Source of the DNA: Prinia subflava
Taxonomy: Eukaryota; Chordata; Aves; Passeriformes; Cisticolidae
NCBI RefSeq assembly: GCF_021018805.1
Contig: NC_086259.1
Span: 1,674,001 to 1,738,000, forward strand
Length of the DNA stretch: 64,000 nt
Reading direction: 5' to 3'
A program made the position numbers and the translations under genes. Below, piece after piece: positions 50,473 to 62,120 of the stretch. How positions within the stretch are numbered: position 1 is the stretch's first letter; each line of letters opens with the position of its first letter. The notes beneath the pieces were generated by a model, which saw nothing but the letters and a program-made list of their open reading frames with translations, did not search any database and was not told the origin of the DNA.

Positions 50473-52579
50473 TGTTATAAATGGATTATGATTATGATTC
50501 ATGCTAATGAAAATTGTGACTATATCAATATTTTAGAAAATAACTGTTATAAAGCAATAAAGGAAATAGGCCCCTTAGCAGATGTTACATGAAAAAAATA
50601 GAATGCGGGATGTAGTTTGAGATAAGTGATGTCCCAAGACAGAGTTAGCCTTAGGCAGGACCAGAGTTAGCTCAAGTTTCGTCCTTGGGATGAGCAAAGT
50701 TGGAATAGCTTCTGAAGTTGTAACTTTATTTATGGATTGCCAAATTAATTTTTGGAACATAATGCTTACTTACATGGCACAACGCTTAATATGCATGTGC
50801 AACCTGTAAGGTTGTTCGAAGGACAAGAGAGGAAGAGGAGATACCTTCATCCCAGAAGACCACCAGAATGACAGAAGAACCCCCTACCAACAAGGGGAAC
50901 ATGCACCATAGAAGATCCGTGACATAGATTTCAAGAATCGGAAATAGGAGGAGGTTTATGGGAAAAATAATCCATACGCATTAGCCTGTAGTATATAACT
51001 CAAGATCGGATCGTTTTGCTGTGTATGTGAGGAGGGAAATGGTTCTACTCCGTACCCCGATCGGTTTTGTTTATGCCTTATCAGAACCTTAATCTAAATA
51101 TGTGTCCTGGTTTGAGGGGAAATGAGTTTTTTCAAGAAGCTGAGGTCAAACCAATCAGTGGTCAAGTTTGAATGTTGACACCTTCGGTGGCCACTGAGAA
51201 GTTAGACACACCCCTGAGGACACAAGGGGTTAAAAGCGAGGCCTCCCAGACGGACTTCCTTTTTTCCTAGCTCTGTTTTCAGCAGAAGAGCATCCTTCTC
51301 CTCTCCCCAGCCCAGCCTGGCCAAGCTGGGCGGGGGAGGAGAGCCAAGTGGGCCTAGCTGAGGTAGGGCCCAGGCCCCAGGGGGAGAGAAAAGAGAGAGA
51401 ACGAGACTAGACCTGAGCCAGCCCCATCCAGGATAGAGGGGTGAAAAACTTTGGAAGTGCCTTCTGTCCCCCCCGTCCCCGTCCCGTCTCCCCCCCCCGC
51501 CCAGAGAGAAGGTGCCGAGCTGCGAGCTGTGTGTGAGAGCTGCCGAAGTCTGCGAGTGCAGCAGCGAGTGCCTGAGCCTGTAGCCTTGCCGGGAGACACA
51601 AGCTTTTAACTCTTTCTAAAGCAGAGGAGAACTGTTCCCAGACATTGATTCTCATAGCTGGTAGTTTCAAAAGAGAGAAGACAGCCTGAGACCAAGATGA
51701 TAAAGAAGATGAAAAGAACCCCTCTTGATTGCTAGAGATAAAGAAGAGTAGTCTTTTGGGCTGGACTTTTCTTGCGTAATGCTAGCCATAGATAGACCCT
51801 AGACTCTCCTGAACATAAATAAGACTGTATTTAGGTAGATGCTTTTTAGTTCAAAACCAAAGACTTTGTAGCCTATTCTTAGAACGCTCGGCCCCAGGAG
51901 TAAATGTTGGGGGAGACTGCTGTCCCAATATGAGAAGATAGCTAGTTTTTAGTACTTGTCCAAACATCCTTAAAAGAGCCTTTATGCAGTTTTAGTCCAT
52001 AGACAGTAGTGAGAGCACTAGACATAGAAAAGAGAGTGTCACCCTAGCAGACTTCTCCAGGTAGTGCCATGAGTGACATGAGAACACGGGAAGATAGACC
52101 TGTGTTTCCTGTGGGGGGGTCTGTGGTGCAAGAGAGACTCCTCTCTCCCTAGATAGATTGAAGATTAGTTTTTTAAGGGATGATGACTTAGATTAGGAAC
52201 CCAGGGTTGTAGAAAGTTTAAGCAAGTAGATGAGGGTAATGTGCTAGTGTTAACTGTTGAGCATGTAAGAGATAGAAATTCGGGAGGTGTTCTGAGAAAT
52301 TTTCTTTTCTGCTTTTAAGTGTTTGAGTTTATTTTCTTTTCTACTGTCTGTTGTTATGTAGTTTAATAAAGTTTTCTTTCTATTTCAAGTTTTAAGCCTG
52401 CCTTGCTCTGTTCTTGACCACATCTCACAGTAGTTTATTAAGAAAAACAAACACTCATGGGTGCACTGGCTTTTAGCCAGCTTCAACCCGTGACAATATG
52501 CTTGTATACATTTAGATTCATCAATTAAAAATTGCTGCTAAAACTTAATTTGGCAGGTTTTGGGATTTCATTTATGACA
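50473..52579 (+). mobile_element. Older LTR (about 0.7 kb) split by a nested LTR
   Basis: The left part is 50473-51097 and the right part is 52501-52579. It starts TGTTATAAATGG, ends CATTTATGACA, and is flanked by the 4-bp repeat ACAT (50469-50472 and 52580-52583). A TATATAA box lies at 50992-50998. Removing the nested insert and one copy of its duplication leaves about 709 bp, a normal LTR length. A 4-bp duplication would suit a gamma-type (class I) element; this is inference. Confidence 0.6.
51103..52495 (+). mobile_element. Nested 1.39-kb solo LTR with 5-bp target duplication
   Basis: It begins TGTCCTGGTTTGAGGGG and ends TTCAACCCGTGACA, and is flanked by a perfect ATATG duplication (51098-51102 and 52496-52500). 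A polyadenylation signal (AATAAAG) lies near 52364, so it reads on the plus strand. The first 500 bp are GC-rich with CCCC runs and the rest is AT-rich. No gag, pol or env sequence accompanies it, as expected for an LTR-LTR recombination product. Confidence 0.88.
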
Positions 52580-52968
52580 ACATGTTAAATTTCCCTTTGT
52601 AAGTACTGTGGTCCATAACTGGACTGTTATGTGTATGGGGATGCACACAATGCTTTCTGTACTGCTTCGTTCTATGTGATTTCAGACTTGAGAAAGAGTA
52701 ATCCCACGTGGCATTTTGACTCAATTTGGTCTCAGTAATTATGGATCCAGAGTAACTTATTAGAAGCTTGTGAAAAAATGTCTCAGCAGAGCTGAAGTGT
52801 ACAGAAGAATGAGAATTCAATGAATAATTCAGTGAATACTAAGGGTAAGTCTGAAAAACATATCCAGGTATCCTGCTGGCTATGTCCAATTGTTATCTGT
52901 TGCCATGAGGTTTTTTCTTGGTGTGCTGAGCGTTCATGTTGAAGCAGAGACGTGCAGTCTCTCGTGCT

Positions 52969-53226
52969 TGTTAATGTAAACACTGGCCATGTTTTGCTAA
53001 CTGTCTTTCATTGTTTACATATTTCTAGTTGAGAAGAGAAAGGTCATTGACAGTTGGCTTGGCCAGTGTGGTGGGAGGTGGGAATTCCATCCTCCAATCT
53101 GCAAGTATCATAGGAAATGTATAAAAGTAGTTTTGTAAATAAACCCTGGGGCTTCCTGCCCTGCTCTACACTAAACCTAAAACTGTCTCCCGAGTCTCTC
53201 TCTTACTGGTCAGGCCCTGCAGTGAT
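52969..53226 (+). mobile_element. Possible LTR remnant
   Basis: It has a promoter-like layout: TGTTAATGTAAACACTGG at the left, TGTATAAAAGTAG near 53118, and AAATAAACCCTGG about 20 bases later, then CTGTCTCCCGAGTCTCTC, which resembles the R-U5 end of LTRs. Ends and duplication are not defined. Confidence 0.4.
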
Positions 53227-54870
53227 AGTTATCCACTTTTACAGTACAGTGCACAATATCACCAGGGAATATTGTGAATGTCATCTTCAGACCAATCTAA
53301 TTACAAATTGCATTTTTGATCAAAGTTACTTTCTACAAGTTACCAAGCTGTTTTGTCTTTTTGAGACCCTTGTTTTTTTCTTGTTAAGTATTTACATGTA
53401 TAATACAGGTAGCTCCTGAATCTGCTCAAGGAAACCAAAGTGAGCTTTTAGGTTTTCTAAGCTGAGCTCTGTTTTGCCTGTTTCTGAATCTGCAGTCCAA
53501 GAGCAAGGTTGCTGCTCTGGGAGCAGGGATGCTTCTAGCTTGAATTTAAACCTGAAGGCATTGAAGTAATTTACAGCTCTTTCAAGAGCTCTGTCACTGC
53601 ACAGAATTTCCATAGGCATTACAACACAAAGAACTCTCTTTCCTCCCACACGCTCTTGATGCAGCTTTCTCTAGCCCCCTGGTTGTGCCCTCTGTGATGG
53701 GCCTTTTGCAGAAAGGAAAAGGATACTCTTTAGCATAACTGTGTTTTCTGTGGAGTGTTTTATCATGGTCTATTAATATTCTCTTTTCCTCAGTTTCATA
53801 GTTGCTTACTGCTTTCTAACTCATTGATTTTAATAAACCATTTGAGCATGCTGCTGTATTCTCTTCTACTCTCCCTGTATTCTTTTGTACTCTCCCTATG
53901 GAGGAAAAAAAATTACCCATAAAACCAAACATAAACACCAGCTTATTGCGAGATTGGTTTTCCCTGACCACTCTTAAGCTGCTAATGAAACTGTTCATTA
54001 CATAGCTTCTAGGTTGGATCTCACTTGGGCTGCTAAAAACATGGATTTTCACTGGATAAATGCATTTGAGTTTGCAGGCAAGGTTCAGAACCTGTATTCT
54101 GTTTAGCTGCAATGGAGTTATTTTTCTTCATAGTGGCTGGTGTCATGCCATGTTTTGGATTTACAGCCTCAACGCTGCTGATAACACACCAGTGTTTTTG
54201 TTATTGCTGAGCAGTGTTTACACAGTGTCAAGACCTTTTCTGCTTCTCCCACCACCCCAGCAGCAAGGAGGTGCAGGAGGAGCTGGGAGGGGACACAGCT
54301 GTGACACCCCACCAGATGGAAAGGGAATGCTATTCCACATGGCATCTTGCTGAGCAATCACTGCTGGGGGAAAGGAGGAGGAAAGGGAAACATCTGGAGT
54401 TATGGCTGAGACTCTACTTTCCTGGAAATGGGCAAATGTCTGCCTGCCTAGGAAGCAGGGGATAAATTTGTTATTTTGCTTTGCTTGCACATAAAGCTTT
54501 GCCTCACTTACTAATCTGTCTTTATCTGAACCCACAAGTTTTCTCAGTGTTGCCCTTCTGACTCTCTGTCTCACCCCACTGCAGAAGAGAGGTGAGAAAG
54601 TGTGTGGGGTTTATCTGCCTGTCAGAGTTAACCCAAAGCAAAACCAAAACCACAACTACAGCTATCTTCTTTTTATACTGATTTTAATAAGTATACTCAT
54701 AAATTAGGAAACAGGCCTGAAAAATCTTAATGCCATGTTCACCTAGACAAGTAGCTCCTTATATTATAGTTAAGCATACTAGTGAGGTTCTTTAGGTAAG
54801 CTTATACTATTGATAATGGCACAGTACTAAATATTTATAATAACACTAGGATAAGTGTTTCTAGTTTTAT
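53227..54870. other. Intergenic, no gene seen
   Basis: Short reading frames occur on both strands (53392-53649, 54218-54574), without splice context or recognisable similarity. No element is identified. Confidence 0.5.
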
Positions 54871-54879
54871 GATTTTGGG

Positions 54880-55180
54880 AAGGCTAAGAGAATTAGGATT
54901 GTTCAGTCTGGAGAAGAGACACTTCAGGGCTACCTAACTGGATTTTTCCAGTACCTGAAGGAGCTCCAGCAGAAATGGAGAAAGACTGTTTGCAAGGGCC
55001 TGGAGTGACAAGACATGGGGGAATGGCTTCAAACTGACAGAGAGCAGGTTTAGAATGCATATTAGGAATGAATCCTGTGAGTGTGAGACCCTGGCACGGG
55101 TTGCCCAGAGAAGCTGTGGCTGCCCCACTCCTGGAAGTTTCCAAGGTCAGGTTGGACAGAGCTTGGAACAGAGAGATTCC
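54880..55180 (+). mobile_element. CR1 LINE fragment (end of ORF2 region)
   Basis: The plus strand reads the standard CR1 succession: 'attaggattgttcagtctgg', 'gagaaagactgtttgcaagg', 'ggaatggcttcaaactgaca', 'ggcacgggttgcccagagaa' and 'caggttggacagagcttgga'. The copy is diverged and 5'-truncated. Confidence 0.85.
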
Positions 55181-55945
55181 TCCATCAGGAAAAAGCTATT
55201 TTGAGAGGATTAGTCCAGTCTAGTGGCATTGTAACCTGATCCTGAACATAAGTGCAAGGAGCTCATACTGTGCTCTGCCTCTGGAGAAGGCTCCTGCAGA
55301 GTTTTTCGGGCTGGAAGAGCCTCTACCTCTCTCTGCAGCAGACAATGCCATTGTGTGGCAGTTACCTCTTCCTTGGCTGACCCATCCAGGCTAAAAACTG
55401 CTGCTTCTATCCTGGAGTTAATAAGTGGACCCTTCTGTCCGGCTGACGTGTTTTCATAGCATGAAGAGACCCCTGAGCAGGAAGCAGAGGGCTCCATACA
55501 GATCTTTCTCCAATTTCCAACTAAAGAATTTCAAGGAAAAGCCATTTCTGGGAAAGGGTTAAACCAAGCCCCTGGAAAGCTCACAACCACTGGTCTTGGT
55601 CATCCTCTTGGACTCAGCAGAGGCCAAGGGGTTCTAGTGGCAGCAGCATGAGGTGGGATGTGTAACCAAGACTATGTCCCACAGCAGCAGATGTCCTCAA
55701 TCCCATAGCAGTTTTCATTTCTCCAGAGAATATACAACCACATTCATTGTAAAACTAAGATTAAATACACTGCAGACAAGCACCTGGAGCTGCCAAGGGG
55801 TGCGGAGAGAATTTGTCTTTTTCTGTAGAGAAACCCAAGCGCTGACTTCTCTGGCCCACGTAGCAAATGGTCATCTTCCCTGTAGTAAATATAGTATGTT
55901 AATTTGTGTTTTGGTGCATGCAAACTGTAAATATGTTCCATAAAA

Positions 55946-56538
55946 TGTAACACTGGTTAAAAGTCAGGCACGGAACTGACTAATCTCAAGACAGGCAACA
56001 CCCAGAAATGGCCATTCAGAGCAGGACAGTGCAATGCCAGGAACTAGAGCCTTTGCCATTGGCATCAGAATAGAAGACACATCAAGATAAGAAATCAGTC
56101 CTCCTCCCAAAACAGCGGAGGTGAACGCCCTGGCCATCACACTTATCGTAGGAGGGAAACGCCTGTACATTCAGAATTTCGTTTTCCATTCACACACAGG
56201 AGGAAAGCACTTGACACTTCTCCCTCCCAGAGGAAACCCCATTCAGCAGATGAACCACAGTGATACCTTCAAATAACCACCCCAAGAAAACAAAGAACTG
56301 TGGCGAAATCCTATTCCAAAGGTGAAATAAACTGTATAAAACCTGGACCCCAGAAGGGGCCAATTTGTGAACTCTGGGGGATTGCAGTGCGATAGAGGCT
56401 GCTTTCCGTTCACCCTCTGACAATCCCAGGTATCGTCACTGTAACTCCGCTTGTTGGTTTTACCGAAATTCTGTAATTTTATTTTTTTTAATAAACCAAA
56501 TTATATTTAATTGGCAAAGTGGATTGGCATTTATAACA
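55946..56538 (+). mobile_element. Solo LTR, copy B of the TGTAACA...TATAACA family
   Basis: It starts TGTAACACTGG and ends TTGGCATTTATAACA. It shares the TATA segment (CTGTATAAAACC), AATTTGTGAAC, TTTACCGAAATTCTGTAA and AATAAACCAAATTAT with copy A at 49331-49894, in the same orientation. The 5' third of the two copies is much more diverged. No exact target-site duplication was found. Copies A and B are unlikely to be the two ends of one provirus, because the 6 kb between them holds no retroviral coding sequence. Confidence 0.75.
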
Positions 56539-58396
56539 TCCCCTCATCCTCTCAGAGGAACACCACTGGCTATTTCTGTTCTATGTAATACATAAGGAGA
56601 TGCACACTGGGAAGGTCGTGCTGTTTCAACACCAACACTGACTCACACATCCTCCAGCAGAGCAGGAGCTCAGGAACACAGGCATGTGAGCGTGCTTTGG
56701 CCAGTGTCAAGCTCCAAGCTCTCTCTTCTCTGGCTCTACCCACTCACTGCCCAGGTGCCATCCACACATAGATGTGGTTCTGCCCCATTCTGGGTTCCAT
56801 CCATTGTCTCCCAGTTCCGTTGATCTCTGTGGAACCACCAATGTAGAGACAATGAGTCATTGTTGCATTGATGTCCGCACAGTCACACTGGCAGTCCTTG
56901 CCTGGACTCTGATATTGCAGGTTGTCTGCACCCTACAAGTACAGCCTTTGGTGACTTGAAGGCTAATTTCTGGCAGTTAGACTGAGCACTTTGACAAGTG
57001 CTCAAAGTGGGGATGCTTTGACAGTTCTCAAAGTGGGAATGACCTGTCCACAGTAATTACCTGTCTTCAGCCTCCTCACAAGTCTGAGGAGCATCTGAAG
57101 GAACTGAGGTATTTTAGCCAGGTAAGCAGCCAAGTGACATTCACTCTCCTTCTGTTCCCACCAAAACCTTGCAAAGCATAATAAAGGACAGTTTGGATAT
57201 TAAGAGAGATTTGGCTAATAATTTCAGAAAATGGGATTTCAAAAGTGATGGAAAAGGTGGGAGATGAGAAGTGCCGCAAGGCTCTGACAAGTCTTAGTGG
57301 CTCATGGGACTGCACTCAAAGCAAAAGATTGTTCTGTTCCATGCACCTTAGCTTCTTAAATATGGTCTAATGATGAAGTGGTGGGGTGGCCGCATGTTCT
57401 TCACTTCTGAAGGATGCCACAGCCTGGAGACAGCAGTGTATCCTTTGGGTCTACCATGAATGGGAGTCTGAATTTTCAGGTTCTATTGTTGCTCCTTCCA
57501 GTTGAGCCAAGACATTCTCCAGAATGGTCTCTGGATTCCAGGGCAGAGGGGTGGAACCTCATACGCAAAAGTTGGTCAGAGAAACCTCTAACTGTGGGTA
57601 CCCACTGTGACTGGGCCTGAGCTGTGTTAAGGCTGGAAATGCCCCTTGTCCCTCCTCTCTCTGCCCTGCTTGTTGACCAGCAGCACTGTCCAGCTGCACT
57701 GTCCAGCTACAGACCCCATCCCCACCTTGTTGTGCTGTGCTCCTCTTGGTGGGGGCTGTCCTGGTGCAGTAGGGGACACCGTGTGTTCCTTCAGGGACAG
57801 TGCAGTGTCTTGCCTGGCTGTGCCACCAGAGCCAAGTTAAACCAGTATGAAGCTGAAGCCCTGAGCGGGTGCTTCTTTCCCTCCCCTTTGTCACAGTAAT
57901 TCCTTGTGTCAGGCTGGACACTCACCTGTGCTGCTCTCACCAAGCTGCCCTTGGGCATGTGGGGGAAAGCTCAAACTCTGCCCAAAGCCTTGAGAGACAC
58001 GGCTGGTCCCAGCTAGGAGAGGTTCCAAACCAGCTGTTGTCTCTCATCTCCTGCGTGGGGCACAGATCCAGCCCTGCAGACAGCAGCGGAGTCAGGGCCA
58101 CAAAGGTGCCTTGGCTGTCGGGAGCTCCCTTGACTGAAGATGCCCCACTGCTGAGGCTCTGTCAAGGAGAGTCCTCTGTTTTCTTCTGTGCAGGGGTCTG
58201 TGAGCCCAGACAGAGAAAACAGATGCTAATGAAGAGAGAGAACTAAAACTTGGACACATTCCTGTGCACCTCACTCTTGGTACAGCTTTGCTTTCTTGCG
58301 TCTCCTGGACTCACACAGCAGTGCTATCTCCTCGTGTTGCTGTGCAGGTCAGTGGTGACTCACTGCAACCTTCCAAAAGTGTCTCCCAGAGGAAGG
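56539..58396. other. Intergenic, no gene seen
   Basis: Several overlapping short frames exist on both strands at 57.4-58.3 kb, but none shows splice context or recognisable similarity to HYDIN or other proteins. Confidence 0.5.
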
Positions 58397-58890
58397 TGTT
58401 TGGGCAGACACACAGCAATCAGACACCCACACACACCAGAGGTAGCTTGGTGATGATGGAGGAGGAGAAGGGCCTTCACGCAGAAACCCAGTGGGTTTGA
58501 TTGCAGCTGCACCAAAGGGGTCCAGACGCAAAGATGGCAACAGTTAGAGGGCCCAACCTTATATGTGGATAGAAGGGGTGGAGCTAACAGTAACAACCAA
58601 TAACTGAGAGGTGTGGGTGGGAGAAGGGAGTACAACGACCAGTAGGAAAACATGAGGGAAAATGGACAGGGGCAGAAACCAATGGGGCTACAAAGACCAA
58701 AGAAACTGCTAGAAACCTGACCATATAAGGTCAGCTGGGGAGTAACAGCCAATGGGCCAACAGAGGTGTGTGGCATTTGGGTTGTTTGACAACCTAGCAG
58801 ATAAACAGGGGGTTCATAGGAGAGGTTAAGGTCTAGGGGACATTCTTCCAAGGCATAGCCCCAGGAAGTCCTCTAGCAGGCCCACAGACA
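58397..58890 (-). mobile_element. Possible LTR-like fragment
   Basis: On the minus strand there are three CCATTGG/TTATTGG boxes near 58750, 58675 and 58600, then CATATAAGG near 58565 and a pyrimidine-rich downstream part ending CCCAAACA. This is the general look of a retroviral U3-R-U5. No flanking duplication was found, so this is tentative. The 163-codon minus-strand frame here is leucine/serine/proline-rich and probably not a gene. Confidence 0.35.
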
Positions 58891-59296
58891 TCCACATCCT
58901 CACTTTGAATTTTGAGTGTTGTGCAGGGATGGAATTAGGGGACTTCTAAGAGTTCTTCCCCACTGTCTGAAAAGGTCACTGCCTCAAGCCAGTGAAACTA
59001 AAGAGGAAACAAATGCCCAAAGAGCAGAAATCCCCCAACATGTCACATCAAATCACAGAGAAGCTAATGGGACACAACCATGTGGTTGGAGTATGTGTAG
59101 TGCAGTCTGTATTATTAATTTAACTGATGCTAAATATTTCAGTAGGTAACTTCCAGGGCTTCCAGAACTGTCCTAGTGGCTGTGATCACAAGTTATTTAT
59201 CAGTAGCAAGTGAACAAGAAAAGACTCTATGAACAAGTGCATTTCTGAGGCTCTTGCTGGTTTTTTGCCTTTCATCTAACTCCCTCTACCTTCCAG

Positions 59297-59401
59297 AAGG
59301 AGATGTCTCTCACAACCAAGCAGAGGCTGGCCAGAGCTAAGAAGCTGAGTCTGCCTCAGATTTTCCAGCCTCAACACAAGCGTGAGACCTCCCATAACAA
59401 G
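59297..59401 (+). pseudogene. HYDIN-like exon (KEMSLTT motif)
   Basis: Bounded by CTTCCAG and GTAGCC, 105 nt, phase 0. It reads KEMSLTTKQRLARAKKLSLP and continues to HKRETSHNK. The KEMSLTT..RL segment is characteristic of the N-terminal region of HYDIN. No upstream exon is recognised in the window. Confidence 0.7.
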
Positions 59402-59672
59402 GTAGCCTTTCCCTGTCCTTGCTGTTTGATGTGATATTTGAGAAGGGAGCAAAAAGAGCAGCTTGGCTTGATCCTGCTCAGTGTGGTCCAGGAGCATTTG
59501 ATCAGCCTATGACAGAGGTGGAAGAGCCACTGTTTGCCTACTGTGGGCTGGGCAGATGTACTCACCCAGAGTCTGTACTTCACTGGGGATCAGTGCAGAA
59601 CCTTCCTGCCAGCAGCTGAACCTCTCCCTGCTCTCTCTTGACTCTTCTTGCAGTCCTTGGCAGCTGATCCAG

Positions 59673-60442
59673 TGTCTTGGTTTGGAAAGACAGGTATCTG
59701 TCATGGAAAACTGGAGTTTCCCTTATAATGAAGAATGTAAAAAGCCCCTCCCTCCAAATTATTACAATTTTGCAATTAGCAACTTTCAGGCAAAAATATG
59801 GGAATAGGAGTAACAGTTCTTTACTAGGAATATTAAAAATATAAATGAAAAAACAAACAAACAAAAAACCAAGCAAGCAAACAAAAGTCCTAGAAAACCC
59901 TGACAGAGTCAGGAATACAACCTGACACCGTGTGATCAAGGTGTTGGAAGCACTCCAAATAAGTCCTCCTGGAGTGACAGATGTGGTTCTGTTGGAGTAG
60001 AGATGATGACAGATGTGTTTCTGTTGGAGTAGAGATGATCCTGTAGACAGGTTCAGTGGTGGTGAGATGAGTCCGGTCTTCCTCTGGGAATCCAGTGGAA
60101 AAGAGGATGCTGTGCTGTTCTGAATCTCAGGTTTTATCCAGGTAGGAATGCTTGGCTCCTCCCACTGGATGCAGCATCTCACAATGGAATGATTTAATTT
60201 TATCAGTCATGTGGTGAGTCTTAATGGTTCATTAAGAGCAGATATCCCCCTGGAGGGAGGATGGGTCATGGAAATGATAAGGAATATTGCTCCCCTGGTT
60301 TTAACAGCTGGCCCATTAACAGAAGGCATCCACCCCCTTCCTCCTAGAGTTACAAGAGATAACGGAAAAGAAAATATCTCCCCAACTGGTTTCAACAGGT
60401 GAAACAGAATACACTTTTTTTTTGGTCACTTAACCCAAGACA
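59673..60442 (-). mobile_element. Solo LTR inserted 22 bp before a HYDIN-like exon
   Basis: Plus-strand ends are TGTCTTGGTTTGG and AACCCAAGACA, flanked by TCCAG (59668-59672) and CCCAG (60443-60447), a 5-bp duplication with one mismatch. It reads on the minus strand, starting TGTCTTGGGTT, with a GATAAAACC TATA-like box near 60135. It shares much of its length with the LTR at 62121-62740. It contains a 32-bp internal duplication (59976-60007 and 60008-60039). Confidence 0.85.
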
Positions 60443-60464
60443 CCCAGAACAGAGCTCATTTCAG

Positions 60465-60548
60465 CATTGCTCACCAGAGGTGGTGTTTCAGAACTACACC
60501 CCTGGTGAGATCTGTGAAGTGCCAGTGGTTCTGAGAAACAGGGACAAG
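60465..60548 (+). pseudogene. HYDIN-like exon with AT in place of the GT donor
   Basis: After TTTCAG it reads HCSPEVVFQNYTPGEICEVP and ends VVLRNRDK, matching a HYDIN ASH-domain strand. The expected boundary after RDK is followed by ATAAGT. A canonical GTAAGG lies 60 nt downstream at 60609-60614 in the same phase, so its use would add 20 codons without a stop. Confidence 0.75.
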
Positions 60549-60681
60549 ATAAGTGCTGGGACATGGAGGTTTAATACTGTGCCGGAAGAGGAGAGTGGAG
60601 AAGGGTGGGTAAGGATGGTACCAGGGCATATCCACCTGTCTCCACAAGTGGCAAAACCATCATTCCACATCTTACCCGCAG

Positions 60682-60816
60682 GTTCTTCATCTGGTGAGGG
60701 TCACCTTGGAGAGCTCACTTTATTTCCAGCTAGTGGGCTCCAGTGATGTGTACTGCAAGGTGTCACTGGGTCTCTATAGGACTGTCCACATCCTCTTCAC
60801 CCCTAGGCAGAACAAG
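60682..60816 (+). pseudogene. HYDIN-like exon (LVRVTLESS...ILFTP)
   Basis: 135 nt between CCCGCAG and GTGAGT, phase 0 at both ends. It reads VLHLVRVTLESSLYFQLVGS and ends VHILFTPRQNK. The order and spacing match the HYDIN ASH-domain segment directly after VVLRNRDK. No internal stop. Confidence 0.8.
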
Positions 60817-61017
60817 GTGAGTCTGGAGATCCCAAGAGATTGGTGTCTTCAGTGGAAAGTGAACCTGCAAGGCTGGATTCAGGACATCTGGCCTCTATTT
60901 TGAGGACCTCTGCTGGTTTCAATGGAGTTGCACTGGATGTAGAACTGGGAGATACTCTTTGCCCATGCTGAAGATGGCGTTAAATGCCCTGTGCTAAGCT
61001 AGTTTCTTTTCCTGCAG

Positions 61018-61217
61018 GATTATTCGTGTGAGCTCGTCTGCGTCAGTGGAGAGGAAAGGATAGTTGTGCCAATTCGGGCCATTGCTGCCCGAGCTGTCCT
61101 GGACTGTCCTCACCAGCTGGACTTCTCGGAGTGTCCGGTCAGGTGCAGCACCCAGAAGACTCTGCTGGTTCGCAACGTTGGTAACGCGACAGCTCATTAC
61201 CAGCTGAGCACCCAGAG
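61018..61217 (+). pseudogene. HYDIN-like exon (IRAIAARAVLDCP...TLLVRNVGN)
   Basis: 200 nt between CCTGCAG and GTGAGG. It reads DYSCELVCVSGEERIVVPIR, then AIAARAVLDCPHQLDFSECP and TQKTLLVRNVGN, and ends in phase 2 (AG). This is the best-conserved HYDIN-like exon in the window and has no stop. Confidence 0.85.
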
Positions 61218-62120
61218 GTGAGGCAGCTCATCTGTCCTTGTGCAAACACCTTTGGGTGGAAACAGAGTTGGAAAGAACAGCAAAAGGGTATCAGAGCTGC
61301 TGCCCTGCAGCCCTGGCTGGAAGTGGACAGGATGGATGGCATCTGCTCTTGCTTTCAGTGTTCTTAACAAGATGCAGCCTTTGAGCTTTCTCTGTGCCAG
61401 ATGTCCTGGAGGGTGATGGAACGTGTTAGTAGATGGCTTGCACCTTCCTGAGCACAAGCAGCTTCTGAAATGGTTACTCACCACTGTCAGCCACATAGAG
61501 CCATTCTCTGGGAGGCCACAGGGATGTGGCTTTCCAGTGTTCCCCGCATCAGATGCCCAACATGAGCTGTGCTGTGGACAGCTTGTGCTGTTCCTGTTAG
61601 TCTCAGAAGAAAATCACTGTTTCTTCTGTTGCCTGAACTGGAGAGGGTAATGCATTTTTGACACTGTATCTGCAAGGAAACCAGTTCAGTTGGCTGGTGG
61701 TGAGTTGAGAGGTTCTTGATTCTAGAGGTCTTGGTGTAGGAGCTGAGGTCAGGAAAGCAGCACAGACCTGCTGTCTAACCTGGGGCAGCTGAGTGGCTTT
61801 GATTTTTTCCCTGGCAAAACAGAGGTGAAAAGATAAATTGACTTTTCTGCTGTGAAATGTGAGGCTCTAAGAGGAGCTTCCACCAAAGCCTGCCAAAGCT
61901 ATTTAAGCAGGCTCCTTGGATGCTGTTCAAACAGGCTGCTGCTTTTGTCTGTGCAAATATGTAGGCAGGAACTTGTAAATCTATGCACATTTTTTCTCTG
62001 GGATTTCCAGATCTTGTTTTGTCACCACCAAAATAAATACCTAATAAAGTTTTTGCAATGTGCTTGCCAGCTGTTCTGTTGCGTGCTACAGAGCATTTGG
62101 ATCCTACTTGATAGGGATTT

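Noticed and set aside
49331..56538. Copies A and B as the two LTRs of a single 7.2-kb provirus
   Set aside because: The interval holds CR1 and other LTRs but no gag, pol or env similarity and no primer-binding site after copy A.
58360..58851. 163-codon minus-strand frame
   Set aside because: Low-complexity leucine, serine and proline composition in an LTR-like region, with no homology or splice context.
59419..59619. Possible linking HYDIN-like exon containing EVEEPLFAYC
   Set aside because: A weak resemblance to the HYDIN segment expected between 59401 and 60465, but no acceptor and donor pair gives a convincing exon, so it was left out of the model.
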